Shown: positions 9,395 to 18,108, numbered from the stretch's first letter. The stretch: 64,000 nucleotides of DNA from Desulfotruncus arcticus DSM 17038 (GCF_900113335.1 NZ_FOOX01000024.1:1-64000); one strand, 5' to 3'. Notes: generated by a model not told the origin, from the sequence alone. Numbers and translations: made by a program.

Positions 9395-9703
9395 ATGAAA
9401 ATGTCTGGAAAAACCAAAAGGGTTTTTATGGTTTGCTGCGCGCTGGCGCTGCTGCTGCCCCTTTTCGCCGTTCCCGCGTATGCGGCCAATGACCCCCTTC
9501 AGGTGGTCAACAACCTGTCCGAATTTATCTTCGGGCTGATCCGCGCCATCGGCCTGATCCTGCTGGGCTTCGGCATCGTGCAGATCGGCCTGTCGCTGAA
9601 ATCCCACGACCCGAGCCAGCGGGCCAACGGCTTTTTGACCCTGGCGGGCGGCGTCATCATCACCTTTGCCAAGGAAATCCTTAATCTCATCACAGGAGGT
9701 TGA
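9395..9703 (+). CDS. Small two-TM secretion subunit, VirB2/Maff2-like
   Basis: 102 residues. The N-terminus is a signal peptide (KTKRVFMVCCALALLLPLF, cleavage likely after AYA). Two hydrophobic segments follow (FIFGLIRAIGLILLGFGIV and GFLTLAGGVIITFA), separated by a short polar loop. This is the topology of VirB2-type pilins and of Maff2-like proteins that occupy this slot in Tn1549-type elements. The second ATG at 9395 is chosen because the first, at 9386, lies only one base from the AGGAGG site. The assignment rests on topology and position. Confidence 0.65.
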   Translation: MKMSGKTKRVFMVCCALALLLPLFAVPAYAANDPLQVVNNLSEFIFGLIRAIGLILLGFGIVQIGLSLKSHDPSQRANGFLTLAGGVIITFAKEILNLITGG

Positions 9704-9708
9704 TGGCC

Positions 9709-9936
9709 ATGTTCAACAAATTCCCCATCACTGAGAAAATGCACATTCATTCCCTGGACGGCGAACTGCGGGAAGCCACCATCCTGGGGCGGCTGGGCGA
9801 CAACGATTATATTGCCGAGTATAACGGGGTCAAGTGCCATGCCATCTACAACCCCTTTGTCAATCATTTCTATGTGGATGACAAGTATGGCGTCATCAAG
9901 GACAAAAAGCCCGGCAAGGACGAACCATGCCGGTGA
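9709..9936 (+). CDS. Small conserved conjugative-element protein, function unknown
   Basis: 75 residues beginning MFNKFPITEKMHIHSLDGE. Three start codons are possible (9700, 9703, 9709); the last has AGGAGG at the best distance. The protein is soluble, with an aromatic-rich middle (ECNGVKCHAIYNPF-like region). No known domain is recognised. It lies between the VirB2-like and VirB6-like genes and is probably co-transcribed with them. Confidence 0.65.
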   Translation: MFNKFPITEKMHIHSLDGELREATILGRLGDNDYIAEYNGVKCHAIYNPFVNHFYVDDKYGVIKDKKPGKDEPCR

Positions 9937-9947
9937 CGATCACAGGA

Positions 9948-9978
9948 GCAAAGCCCGCGCTTCAGGCGCGGGCTTTGC
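9948..9978 (+). terminator. Strong intra-operon hairpin
   Basis: A perfect 13-bp stem (9948-9960 with 9966-9978) and a 5-base loop sit 22 bases before the VirB6-like gene. Only a short T run follows, so it is more likely a transcript-stability or attenuation hairpin than a full terminator. Confidence 0.5.
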
Positions 9979-10000
9979 TTTGGAAACGAGGTGAGTTTAT

Positions 10001-10840
10001 TTGGAAAGCGGCAATTGGGTGGTTGAGAACCTGAACAGCGCCTTGGGAACCTGGAACGAAAAGCTGGTGGAAATCTGGCAGCTTGTCACCCAGTCCCCCA
10101 CGGAATTTCGAGGCGGCGGCATCTGGCACGTCATTGCCGATATCCACGGCGCGCTGCAGGCCATCGGCCTGGCCCTGCTGGTATTGTTTTTTGTTATCGG
10201 TGTGGTCAAAACCTGCGGCAGCTTTGCGGAGGTGAAAAAGCCGGAACACGCCCTGAAGCTGTTCATCCGCTTCGCTTTGGCCAAAGGCGTTGTGACCTAC
10301 GGGCTGGAGCTGATGATGGCGCTATTTACCATTGCCCAGGGGATCATCTTTACCATTATGAGCAGCACGGGCTTCGGCACCACCAGCCAAGCCGTTTTGC
10401 CGCAGGCCATCGTGCAGGCCGTCGAGGAGTGCGGCTTTTTGATGAGCATCCCCCTGTGGGCGGTGACGATCATCGGCAGCCTGTTCATCACGGTGTTGTC
10501 CTTCATCATGATCCTGTCGGTGTACGGTCGTTTTTTCAAATTGTTTCTCTATACCGCCATCGCCCCCGTGCCTCTGGCCTCCTTTGCCGGAGAGCCCAGC
10601 CAGAGCATCGGCATAGCTTTCCTCAAAGGCTATGCCGCCGTCTGCCTGGAGGGGGCGATCATCGTCCTGGCCTGCGTCATCTTTTCCGTCTTCGCGGCCG
10701 CCCCGCCGGTGGTGGACGCCAGCGCCAGCGCCGTGACGATGGTGTGGAGCTATATCGGGGAGCTGATTTTCAACATGCTGATACTGGTCGGCGCGGTGAA
10801 GATGGCCGACCGGGTGGTGCGAGAGATGATGGGATTATAA
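10001..10840 (+). CDS. VirB6/TrbL-like polytopic channel protein
   Basis: 279 residues with about six hydrophobic segments, including ALQAIGLALLVLFFVIGVV, IPLWAVTIIGSLFITVLSFIM, GAIIVLACVIFSVFAAA and LIFNMLILVGAVKMA. The pattern with a conserved central loop (YGRFFKLFLYTAIAPVPLASF) matches the TrbL/VirB6 proteins of Gram-positive type IV secretion systems, which form the inner part of the membrane channel. Start TTG 10001 follows a GAGGTGA site. It is the last gene before the convergent terminator at 10843. Confidence 0.82.
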   Translation: MESGNWVVENLNSALGTWNEKLVEIWQLVTQSPTEFRGGGIWHVIADIHGALQAIGLALLVLFFVIGVVKTCGSFAEVKKPEHALKLFIRFALAKGVVTYGLELMMALFTIAQGIIFTIMSSTGFGTTSQAVLPQAIVQAVEECGFLMSIPLWAVTIIGSLFITVLSFIMILSVYGRFFKLFLYTAIAPVPLASFAGEPSQSIGIAFLKGYAAVCLEGAIIVLACVIFSVFAAAPPVVDASASAVTMVWSYIGELIFNMLILVGAVKMADRVVREMMGL

Positions 10841-10842
10841 AA

Positions 10843-10873
10843 AGGATACCGGACAATGAAAATCCGGTATCCT
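10843..10873. terminator. Bidirectional terminator between convergent genes
   Basis: The 11-bp stem AGGATACCGGA/TCCGGTATCCT with a 9-base loop lies exactly between the end of the VirB6-like gene and the end of the minus-strand gene 10883-11293. Confidence 0.75.
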
Positions 10874-10882
10874 CATAATTTC

Positions 10883-11293
10883 TCATATATCCTTGAACGG
10901 AACGCCATCCCCGTAAACAACAGGTTCCCCTGTTCTTGGGTCAAGCAAATCCCCCTGCGCGTTAAACTGAATTTTGTCAAGCGGTACGCCCATCTCTCTG
11001 GCCCGCCGGATCTGCCACGCGACGTCATCTTCAAAGTATTTCTCGTCCCGTTTGCGCCGTATCGCCTTTATCAGAGACGCAATCCAGCTTAACACGGTCA
11101 GGCCGAGCAACGAGAAAAGGATGATATGCGCTAAAGTCTCATGTTCCACCGCCCATTTGTTCAGCACGGTGCTGAAAAGCAGGAAGCAAAGGAGGGGAAT
11201 CGTCAGCCGGAGCTTTCCTGCTGCTTTGAATATGAAAGAAAGAATGAGCAATCCCACCGTAAGGCAAAGAGAAATAAGGGCCACGGCTGCCAT
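10883..11293 (-). CDS. Three-TM membrane protein, function unknown
   Basis: 136 residues: two or three hydrophobic helices (ALISLCLTVGLLILSFIF, LTIPLLCFLLFSTVL, IILFSLLGLTVLSWIA) and a soluble C-terminal tail with DKIQFNAQGDLLDPRTGEPV. No family is recognised. The gene is convergent with the conjugation operon and may belong to the regulatory insert that also holds the XRE repressor. An alternative GTG start lies at 11302. Confidence 0.6.
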   Translation of the reverse strand: MAAVALISLCLTVGLLILSFIFKAAGKLRLTIPLLCFLLFSTVLNKWAVEHETLAHIILFSLLGLTVLSWIASLIKAIRRKRDEKYFEDDVAWQIRRAREMGVPLDKIQFNAQGDLLDPRTGEPVVYGDGVPFKDI

Positions 11294-11531
11294 AATGGTC
11301 ACTTCTTTCCATATCGTCCGTATATTTCTATTATATCACGCGGCGCAAATATACAAATAAGAGCGGGAAATCGACACGATCTTGAACGTGAAGTTTAGCA
11401 GGGGCATCAACAGGAAGAGGAAGATGGGGATGCGTACAGAAGAATAAACCCTCCTTTTTTACGCTTATTATCGCGCATCAAAGAAGGAAATGGGAGGGTG
11501 CGAACGAATTATTTTGGCCTGTCCTGCGCTT
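11294..11531. other. Intergenic region, no gene seen
   Basis: About 240 AT-rich bases between two minus-strand genes. A pair AACCCTCC (about 11446) and GGAGGGT (about 11491) could form a long-loop hairpin. Nothing else can be supported. Confidence 0.5.
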
Positions 11532-11786
11532 TTAATTATTCCGCTTTTTCCCTAACAATTCTTCAACAGAAATATCCAATGCTTTCGCAATCGCAACAAT
11601 CTCATAATCCTGAACCAGACGGTATTGTCCTTCAAGGCGGGAAAGACTCGTGGGGCTGATGTCCAAGCCCACGGTTTGCAGTTTCGCCAGAAAATCCTTC
11701 TGCTTTATATTCCTTGCCTTCCGAAGGGCAACAACCTTGGCTCCGATCATGTTTTTGTTGCCGGGCGGGTTCTGTCGTGGTTTCAT
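11532..11786 (-). CDS. XRE-family transcriptional regulator
   Basis: 84 residues. The helix-turn-helix runs from about residue 14 (IGAKVVALRKARNIKQKDF ... ISPTSLSRLEGQYRLV) to the typical end AIAKALDISVEELLGK. It is divergent from a small plus-strand operon and separated from it by a pair of 13-bp direct repeats. This is the arrangement of a repressor that controls ICE transfer genes; that role is inferred. Confidence 0.85.
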   Translation of the reverse strand: MKPRQNPPGNKNMIGAKVVALRKARNIKQKDFLAKLQTVGLDISPTSLSRLEGQYRLVQDYEIVAIAKALDISVEELLGKKRNN

Positions 11787-11851
11787 AACCTTCGCACCTC
11801 ACTGTTCTTCCCATCAATTTTAGGTGAGGATACGATAGTTTTAATGCGAAT

Positions 11852-11893
11852 ATCGCAGTAAAATAAAAAATAAGTCGATAATCGCAGTAAAAT
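11852..11893. promoter_or_regulatory. Direct repeats, candidate XRE operators
   Basis: ATCGCAGTAAAAT occurs at 11852-11864 and again at 11881-11893, 29 bases apart (about three helical turns), in the divergent region between the XRE gene and the 11915 operon. Tandem sites on one DNA face are typical of repressor operators. Confidence 0.55.
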
Positions 11894-11914
11894 TGAAAGG
11901 AGTATGACATAAAA

Positions 11915-12031
11915 ATGAGACAGAAATTGGTTGTTTTACGGGATACAAGCACATTGATCAGCATTATGGCTGACGAAGAACACCCTATTTTTATCCAGCG
12001 TAAAATCAGGCAAAGGAAATTTCGGCCATGA
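11915..12031 (+). CDS. Small ORF of the regulatory insert, 38 residues
   Basis: An ATG at 11915 with GAAAGGAG upstream opens a 38-codon frame (MRQKLVVLRDTSTLISIMADE...) that ends in a TGA overlapping the next ATG by four bases (ATGA). The good ribosome site and the coupled stop/start suggest it is translated. No family is recognised; it may act mainly as a coupling leader. Confidence 0.5.
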   Translation: MRQKLVVLRDTSTLISIMADEEHPIFIQRKIRQRKFRP

Positions 12032-12225
12032 AAAAGGTGTCTCTCAATAAAAAACTGGAAAAAGAAAGGAGGAAACTCAACAAACTGGGGGAGGAAGCCT
12101 TGAAAAATGGTATCCCCCTCACCCAGGATGAGGCGTTTATGGCGCAGAACCGCAAGGTTGACGCTTTGATAGTAAAGGTAATCAAGGAGAGTGAACGGCA
12201 CAGGAAAAACCGGCAGGAACGATAA
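12028..12225 (+). CDS. Small helical protein, weakly Spo0E-like
   Basis: 65 residues forming two helices joined by a loop (LEKERRKLNKLGEEALKNG / LTQDEAFMAQNRKVDALIVK). The layout is like Spo0E-family aspartyl-phosphate phosphatases, but the signature SQELD is replaced by NRKVD, so activity is doubtful. Small proteins of this kind are common beside XRE regulators in Firmicute elements. The name is a structural guess. Confidence 0.5.
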   Translation: MKKVSLNKKLEKERRKLNKLGEEALKNGIPLTQDEAFMAQNRKVDALIVKVIKESERHRKNRQER

Positions 12226-12241
12226 GACCGACAGTCCGATG

Positions 12242-12271
12242 GCGCTTCGTTAAAGAGGCGCTATTTTTTTT
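12242..12271 (+). terminator. Terminator or attenuator before the prgI-virB4 genes
   Basis: A 7-bp RNA stem with one G-U pair (GCGCTTC at 12242-12248 with GAGGCGC at 12255-12261) is followed by eight T at 12264-12271. It separates the XRE-controlled small genes from prgI, whose GGAGGTGA site begins directly after the T tract. Read-through would couple transfer genes to the regulatory promoter. Confidence 0.7.
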
Positions 12272-12283
12272 GGAGGTGATATT

Positions 12284-12649
12284 TTGGAAGTCAAGATCAA
12301 CCGGGAAATCCGGGACTATACCGAGAGCTTGTTTTTTGGACTGTCCATGCGGCAGTTCATTTTTTCTGTCCTGGCCGTCATTGTGGCCATCGGCATCTAC
12401 TTCGGCCTGCGCAGCTTCTTCGGCACGGAAACCGTAAGCTGGATGTGCATTCTGGGGGCCGCACCCTTCGCCGCCCTCGGCTTTATTCAATACCACGGCA
12501 TGACGGCGGAGCAGTTTTTGTGGGCCTACATCAAGTCGGAATTTCTCCTGCCCAAGCGCCTGACCTTTCATCCGACCAACATCTATTACGAAGCCCTGAA
12601 GTCCGCCCTGGAAAAACGTGAAAAGGAGGCACGGAAACGCCATGATTAA
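12284..12649 (+). CDS. PrgI-family membrane protein (VirB3-like)
   Basis: 121 residues. The N-terminus EVKINREIRDYTESLFFGLSMRQFIFSV is characteristic of PrgI proteins. Two membrane helices follow (about 24-44 and 54-74), then a soluble tail. PrgI is the VirB3-like partner of the VirB4 ATPase, and the gene directly overlaps virB4. The TTG start at 12284 lies behind GGAGGTGA. Confidence 0.9.
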   Translation: MEVKINREIRDYTESLFFGLSMRQFIFSVLAVIVAIGIYFGLRSFFGTETVSWMCILGAAPFAALGFIQYHGMTAEQFLWAYIKSEFLLPKRLTFHPTNIYYEALKSALEKREKEARKRHD

Positions 12650-14978
12650 AACCCTGCAAAAAATCATGAAGCAGGACAAGGAAAGGTTTGCCGTCCCCAA
12701 GGGCGTGCAGCAGGCCATTCCCATCCGCGCCATCTGGCCGGATGGCATTTTTCAGGTGGGGAACAAGTTTTCCAGGACCTTTCGCTTTGCGGACATCAAC
12801 TATGCAGTGGCTTCCAAGGAGGATAAGGAAGCCTTGTTTCTGTCCTATTCGGAGCTTTTGAATTCCTTTGACAGCGGGGCGACCACCAAGATCACGATAA
12901 ACAACCGCCGCCTGAATAAAACGGACTTTGAAAGCTCCATTTTAATTCCCCTCCGGGAGGACGGGCTGGACGAATACCGCCGGGAATACAACCGGATGCT
13001 GCTGGATAAGGCCACAGGCGCGAACAGCATCGTGCAGGACAAATACGTCACCGTGTCGGTAGCGAAAAAGAATATCGAGGAAGCGCGGAACTACTTTTCC
13101 CGCATCGGCACCGACCTGATTACCCACTTTTCCCACCTGGGGTCCAAGTGCGCGGAGCTGGACGCCACCGACCGCCTGAGAATCCTGCACGACTTTTTCC
13201 GCTCCGGCGAGGAAACGTTTTTCCGTTTCGACCTGTCCGAAACCATGCGCAAGGGGCACGACTTCAAGGACTACATTTGCCCCGACACCCTGGAGTTTGA
13301 GCGCGACCATTTCCGCATGGGCAACAGATTCGGGCGCGTCATCTTCCTGCGGGAGTACGCCAGCTTCATCAAGGACAGCATGGTGGCCGAGCTTTGCGAC
13401 CTGAACCGCGGCATGATGCTGTCCCTGGACATCATCCCCATCCCCACGGACGAGGCCGTGCGGGAAGTGGAAAACCGACTGCTTGGCGTGGAAACCAACA
13501 TCACCAATTGGCAGCGGCGTCAGAACCAGAACAACAACTTTTCCGCCGTCGTGCCCTACGACCTGGAGCAGCAGCGCAGGGAAAGCAAGGAGTTTCTGGA
13601 CGACCTGACCACCCGCGACCAGCGCATGATGTTTGCCGTTTTGACGATGGTGCATGTGGCGGACAGCAAGGAGCAGCTTGACGGCGACACGGAAGCTTTG
13701 CTGACCGCGGCCAGAAAGCATCTCTGCCAGTTCTCCCCCCTGACCTGGCAGCAGATGGACGGTTTGAACACGGCGCTGCCCTACGGCCTGCGCAAAATCC
13801 ACGCCATCCGGACCCTGACCACCGAAAGCACGGCGGTCTTTATCCCTTTCCGGGCGCAGGAAATCGCCCACAGCGGCGGCAGTTACTACGGGCAGAACGT
13901 GATTTCCAAGAATATGATTATCGCCAACCGCAAGCTGCTCTTAAACGGCAACAGCTTCATTTTAGGCGTGTCCGGCTCCGGCAAATCCTTCACGGCCAAG
14001 CGGGAAATCGTCAACCAGATGCTGGCCGGCGACGACGACATCATCCTCATCGACCCGGAGCGCGAATATTCGTCGCTGGTTAAGGCGCTGGGCGGCGAGA
14101 TCGTCCATATCTCCGCCACCTCCAAAAACCACATTAACGCGATGGATATGAGCAAAGATTACGGCGACGGCGCAAACCCGGTCATCCTGAAATCCGAATT
14201 CGTCCTGTCCCTGTGCGAGCAGCTTATCGGCGGCCAGAACCTGGGTGCCAAGCAGAAATCCCTGATTGACCGCTGCACGGCCAATGTTTACCGAAAGTAC
14301 CTGCAAAGCAATTTCGAGGAGAAACCGCCCACCTTACAAGACTTCCATGCGGAGTTACTGAAGCAAGCGGAGCCGGAAGCCCAGGAAATCGCTTTGGCGA
14401 TAGAGCTTTTTACCTCCGGCAGCCTGAACACTTTTGCTATGCCCACCAACGTGGACGTAACCAGCCGCCTGATCTGCTACGACATTTTGGATTTGGGCAA
14501 GCAGTTGCTGCCCATCGGGATGCTGGTGGTATTGGACAGCATCCTGAACCGCATCACCCAGAACCGGGCAAAGGGCAAAAACACCTTCATTATTATTGAT
14601 GAAATCTACTTGCTGTTTCAGCATGAATACAGCGCCAACTTCCTGTTCACCCTCTGGAAGCGCGTCAGGAAGTACGGCGCTTTTTGCACCGGCATTACCC
14701 AGAACGTAGACGATCTGCTGCAATCGCACACGGCCCGCACCATGCTGGCCAACAGCGAATTCATCGTTATGCTCAACCAGGCTTCCACAGACAGAAGGGA
14801 GCTGGCCAAGCTCCTGAATATTTCCGATTTGCAATTAAACTATATCACCAACGTGGACGCGGGCAACGGCCTCATCAAGGTGGGCAGTTCCCTGGTGCCC
14901 TTCACCGACCAATTCCCGCGCAGCACCAAGCTCTACAACCTGATGACCACCAAGCCGGGCGAACAGGCTCAGGGCTGA
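12642..14978 (+). CDS. VirB4/TraE-type secretion ATPase
   Basis: 778 residues. The N-terminal VirB4 domain (about 1-400) precedes the ATPase domain with Walker A LGVSGSGKSFTAK (about 442-454), DDIILIDPEREYSSLV, and Walker B NTFIIIDEIYLLFQHE (about 646-661), then the conserved TGITQNVDDLLQS. It powers channel assembly and substrate transport. The ATG at 12642 is preferred over an upstream GTG because AAAAGGAGG lies just before it; it overlaps prgI by 8 bases. Complete for the family. Confidence 0.95.
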   Translation: MIKTLQKIMKQDKERFAVPKGVQQAIPIRAIWPDGIFQVGNKFSRTFRFADINYAVASKEDKEALFLSYSELLNSFDSGATTKITINNRRLNKTDFESSILIPLREDGLDEYRREYNRMLLDKATGANSIVQDKYVTVSVAKKNIEEARNYFSRIGTDLITHFSHLGSKCAELDATDRLRILHDFFRSGEETFFRFDLSETMRKGHDFKDYICPDTLEFERDHFRMGNRFGRVIFLREYASFIKDSMVAELCDLNRGMMLSLDIIPIPTDEAVREVENRLLGVETNITNWQRRQNQNNNFSAVVPYDLEQQRRESKEFLDDLTTRDQRMMFAVLTMVHVADSKEQLDGDTEALLTAARKHLCQFSPLTWQQMDGLNTALPYGLRKIHAIRTLTTESTAVFIPFRAQEIAHSGGSYYGQNVISKNMIIANRKLLLNGNSFILGVSGSGKSFTAKREIVNQMLAGDDDIILIDPEREYSSLVKALGGEIVHISATSKNHINAMDMSKDYGDGANPVILKSEFVLSLCEQLIGGQNLGAKQKSLIDRCTANVYRKYLQSNFEEKPPTLQDFHAELLKQAEPEAQEIALAIELFTSGSLNTFAMPTNVDVTSRLICYDILDLGKQLLPIGMLVVLDSILNRITQNRAKGKNTFIIIDEIYLLFQHEYSANFLFTLWKRVRKYGAFCTGITQNVDDLLQSHTARTMLANSEFIVMLNQASTDRRELAKLLNISDLQLNYITNVDAGNGLIKVGSSLVPFTDQFPRSTKLYNLMTTKPGEQAQG

Positions 14979-14996
14979 ATTAAGCTGCCAAACACC

Positions 14997-15028
14997 AACG
15001 GCTGGCCGAAAAATTATGGCCAGCCGTT
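14997..15028 (+). terminator. Hairpin after virB4
   Basis: A perfect 11-bp stem AACGGCTGGCC/GGCCAGCCGTT has a 10-base loop and is followed by CATTTACTTT. It may be a partial terminator or an RNA processing/stability hairpin between virB4 and the DUF6075 gene. Confidence 0.55.
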
Positions 15029-15054
15029 CATTTACTTTGAAGGAGGAAAACACA

Positions 15055-15462
15055 ATGGAAACCATCCGGTTTGCAGACAGGGAACACAAGGCTTTTTATA
15101 ATCAAATGCTGACCAAAACCCGCAATAATGACGTCTATCACCAGGCGTTTTTTTACGCAATGGGCATCTGCCCGGAAACGAGGCGCAATATCCATGCCCT
15201 CTTTGATTTCAAAGAAGGCGGCATCAGGCCGGAGGGCCTTGCGGCTCCGTGGCAGACGGGCGGAACCCGCCGCCTGTGCCGCTTGACCTTCAACCTGTGG
15301 AACGGCTGGACGGAGGAAGGAAAAGAAAACCGTTCCGCGCCCTACGAGCTGTTCGACTGCGGCTTTGCCCCCTATTTTTTTGAAGCCATCCTGCTGCGCT
15401 ATCCCGAATATTGCCGGAGCTTGGAACGCGCTGCGCCCCGGTTTTCCGAAAAGGCGCGGTAA
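15055..15462 (+). CDS. DUF6075-like conjugative-element protein
   Basis: 135 residues starting METIRFADREHKAFYNQML, followed by the conserved CPETRRNIHALFDF and RRLCRLTFNLWNG segments. These match the small soluble proteins (DUF6075 as recalled) that follow virB4 in Tn1549-like elements. Function unknown. The ATG at 15055 has GAAGGAGG upstream. The first segment resembles a replication-initiator or phage-like fold only very loosely, so no function is claimed. Confidence 0.7.
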   Translation: METIRFADREHKAFYNQMLTKTRNNDVYHQAFFYAMGICPETRRNIHALFDFKEGGIRPEGLAAPWQTGGTRRLCRLTFNLWNGWTEEGKENRSAPYELFDCGFAPYFFEAILLRYPEYCRSLERAAPRFSEKAR

Positions 15463-15495
15463 CAACTGGTGAAACAGCGAAAGGAGGTGGGCGCG

Positions 15496-17496
15496 TTGAA
15501 AGACATTAAGACCAAAGCCACCGTCAAGGACATCAAGGCGCTGGACAAAAGCCTCGATGTGACCCGCAGGGCAAAAAACGCCTTTATTCGCACCAAGGAG
15601 CGGGACGAGCAGACGCAGCGGCCGGAACACGACAGCTATGTGGCGTATGCCGAGGATAAGGCAAAGGACAGTGCGGAAATGGTCGGCAATGAGGCTGTTC
15701 ACACGATGGGGCGTCAGGGCCAAAAGGTGATTCAAAAAATTAAGGAGCGCCGCAATTACCCTTCGGACAGCCATCACGCCAATGCTGCCGACGGCCATGC
15801 GGCGGATAAGACCTCTTCCATCTCTGAATCAGGCAGTCCCCCAACGCGCCGGAGCGCCGCTTCCCCTCAAGGAAAGCAAGCTGTCTCGCCCAAGGCCGGG
15901 AAAGCCCTGGAACAGTACCCCGCGCCCGGGCAGGCCAAGCAATCGGCCCGGCGAAAAGCCGCCCCATTCAAATTGAAGGGAAGGGGAGAGCGGAAATATA
16001 CCCTGTTCAAGCCCAACGAGTTGGCAAAAAGGCGGTTTGTGCAGAGCCGGACAAAGGCGCGGTTTACCCGAAACAGAGAAATGCGGACGGCGGAAAGCAA
16101 AACCGCACAGGCCGTCCAAAGTCCCCTGTTGAAATCGACCGAAAAAACAACATGGCGCACCGTCCAAACCAGTATCAGCGGCACCGGACGCACCGCCCGG
16201 CAATCCGCCCGGTCCGGCGGGAAAGCGGTAAAGAAAACTGCCAAGGGCACCATTAAAACGGCGCGGAAATCGGTCAAGACCGCCGGGCAAACCGCAAAAG
16301 CCGGTGTAAAAACCTCTCAGACGGCGGCCAAAACCGCCGCCAAAACCGCCCAGGCCACCGCAAAGGCGGCACAGCGGACGGCGCAAGTGGCAAGAACTGC
16401 CGCCAGATTTACCGTACTGATGGCAAAACTGACCGTCAAAGCCGCCGCCGTACTGATCAAGGGCCTGATCGCCCTGGTGGGCGCAGGCTGGGCCGTTCTG
16501 GTCCTGCTTCTGATTGCTATCGCCGTGGCCGCCCTGTTAGAGTCTCCCTTTGGCCTTCTTTTTTCCGACGAGAACAAAGATGCGGAGGCAACGCCCGTTT
16601 CCATCGTGATACAGGAAATAAACGAGGAATACAACCAGCGGATAGAGGACATCAAAAACGATAATACATGGGACACGCTGGATGTTGAGTACGTCGGCAC
16701 CGGAGGCAGCCGGGGCAATATCTGGATAGACATTTTGGCCACGTTCGCCGTCAAAACGGCCCTGACCGACAAGGGCATGGATGTTTTCACGATTGATCAG
16801 GCCCGTGCTGACCTTATCCGGGAAGTATTTTGGGATATGACGGAAATCGATCATTGGATAGAAACCGTGAAGCATACCGACAGCGAAGGGGGAACATGGT
16901 ACGAGCGCATTCTGCATATCGTCATCATCCAGCGCACCGCGTGGGAGCAGGCGGAAATCTACGACTTTAACGACGATCAATGGGAAGTGCTGGAGGAACT
17001 TTTGTGCGGCGCATACGACCGGTATTTTATAGCCCTGATCACGGGTTTGAGACACCTGGGGGATGGAACGGAGGTTGTTGCGGAGGGCGTTTATATCTGG
17101 CCCAGCGCCGCCAGCGACTATGTAACTTCTTTTTTTGGCACCAGGCTGCACCCCGTTCTGGGCATTTACAAAACCCACAACGGCATTGACATCGGTGCTG
17201 GATACGGAACGGCGATCCTGGCTGCCGCGGACGGCGTGGTCACAACCGCTGCTTACGACGCGGGCGGCTACGGAAACTATCTCATCATCGACCACGGCAA
17301 CGGCAATATGACACTTTACGCCCACATGAGCCAAATGAGCGCCGGTGTCGGGCAGACGGTAAAGCAAGGCCAGACCATCGGCTTGGTGGGCAGCACGGGA
17401 CTGTCCACGGGGCCGCATCTGCACTTTGAGGTTTATGTCGGCGGCACCAGGGTTGACCCCCTGCTGTACTTCTCCAATTATACGGCGGCATGGTAG
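15496..17496 (+). CDS. Conjugation cell-wall hydrolase with M23 peptidase domain
   Basis: 666 residues. A charged N-terminal region leads into a Lys/Thr/Ala-rich low-complexity stretch (about residues 210-310), then a membrane helix (AAAVLIKGLIALVGAGWAVLVLLLIAIAVAALL, about 315-345). An extracellular region follows, ending in an M23/LytM domain with the zinc ligands HNGIDIG and GPHLHFEVYVGG (about 555-650). Such proteins open the peptidoglycan for the transfer channel, like CwlT of ICEBs1, although CwlT uses other catalytic domains. The TTG at 15496 is chosen for its AAAGGAGG. It is the last gene of the GC-rich module; the sequence character changes right after its stop. Confidence 0.88.
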   Translation: MKDIKTKATVKDIKALDKSLDVTRRAKNAFIRTKERDEQTQRPEHDSYVAYAEDKAKDSAEMVGNEAVHTMGRQGQKVIQKIKERRNYPSDSHHANAADGHAADKTSSISESGSPPTRRSAASPQGKQAVSPKAGKALEQYPAPGQAKQSARRKAAPFKLKGRGERKYTLFKPNELAKRRFVQSRTKARFTRNREMRTAESKTAQAVQSPLLKSTEKTTWRTVQTSISGTGRTARQSARSGGKAVKKTAKGTIKTARKSVKTAGQTAKAGVKTSQTAAKTAAKTAQATAKAAQRTAQVARTAARFTVLMAKLTVKAAAVLIKGLIALVGAGWAVLVLLLIAIAVAALLESPFGLLFSDENKDAEATPVSIVIQEINEEYNQRIEDIKNDNTWDTLDVEYVGTGGSRGNIWIDILATFAVKTALTDKGMDVFTIDQARADLIREVFWDMTEIDHWIETVKHTDSEGGTWYERILHIVIIQRTAWEQAEIYDFNDDQWEVLEELLCGAYDRYFIALITGLRHLGDGTEVVAEGVYIWPSAASDYVTSFFGTRLHPVLGIYKTHNGIDIGAGYGTAILAAADGVVTTAAYDAGGYGNYLIIDHGNGNMTLYAHMSQMSAGVGQTVKQGQTIGLVGSTGLSTGPHLHFEVYVGGTRVDPLLYFSNYTAAW

Positions 17497-17750
17497 GTGC
17501 TGGCTGGGTTAAAGAAAGAAGATAGCTTGAGCAGATACCTCAATTTATCTTTTGATGCTTCCGAAGGAAAGATATCCAGCCTTAAAGCTTCGCATTCGGC
17601 AATTTTTTCAACCTCGCCTATTGATATCTGTGAATTTAGCATCCAATTTTGCGCCAGAAGCTCGGGATATACGACAAGCTCGACATCTCCGCCACTAGGA
17701 ATCCTCTTGAAGGAAAACTCGATACCAAGCCTGATATAGAAGTATACCAA
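17478..17750 (-). pseudogene. Possible gene fragment at the cargo junction
   Basis: An open frame encodes a protein-like stretch (GGDVELVVYPELLAQNW ... EVEKIAECEALRLDIFPSEASK) but no good ribosome site. Its last codons run antisense into the end of the M23 gene. It overlaps the VKOR-like gene in another frame. It may be the remnant of a gene cut where the cargo joins the conjugation module. No family is recognised. Confidence 0.25.
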
Positions 17751-18108
17751 AGACCATGTAAAATAGAACGGCAGATATTAGACAGGGATAGCAGATTCTT
17801 GCCCATCTCAGTTGAGTTAACTGTAAATATGATGCAAATGATGAACATATACCCGCTAATAATAGAGACGTTATTTTAAGTAGTCTATTTTTGCTTGATA
17901 GAGGGATAATAAGAGCCAAAATTAGTGCAGCAACCAATCCTGTCAAAGCAATTGTAACTCCGCTTACTGGAATGGGAAGGAATTGATTACATGAAATGCA
18001 TGCATCTGTATTGTACTTGACCCAAACCGCGTAAAGTAGCACCAATGAATTGATCAATGATATCAGTGAAACACCAGTAAAAATAATATTATTTTTAATA
18101 TAAATCAC
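17695..18108 (-). CDS. VKOR-like (vitamin K epoxide reductase family) membrane protein
   Basis: 137 residues with four hydrophobic helices. A CISC pair lies after the first helix (TDACISCNQFLPIPVSGVTI) and the active-site-like CYPC sits at the start of the fourth (RICYPCLISAVLFYM). This is the layout of bacterial VKOR homologues, which reoxidise a DsbA-like thiol oxidase. No thioredoxin-fold partner is visible nearby, although several cargo proteins are exported. The GTG start at 18108 is uncertain. Confidence 0.7.
   Translation of the reverse strand: MIYIKNNIIFTGVSLISLINSLVLLYAVWVKYNTDACISCNQFLPIPVSGVTIALTGLVAALILALIIPLSSKNRLLKITSLLLAGICSSFASYLQLTQLRWARICYPCLISAVLFYMVFGILLYQAWYRVFLQEDS

Noticed and set aside
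12241..12262. GGCGCT...GGCGCT read as a simple perfect inverted repeat
   Set aside because: As DNA it is a direct repeat; the usable hairpin is the slightly shifted stem with a G-U pair given in the terminator entry.
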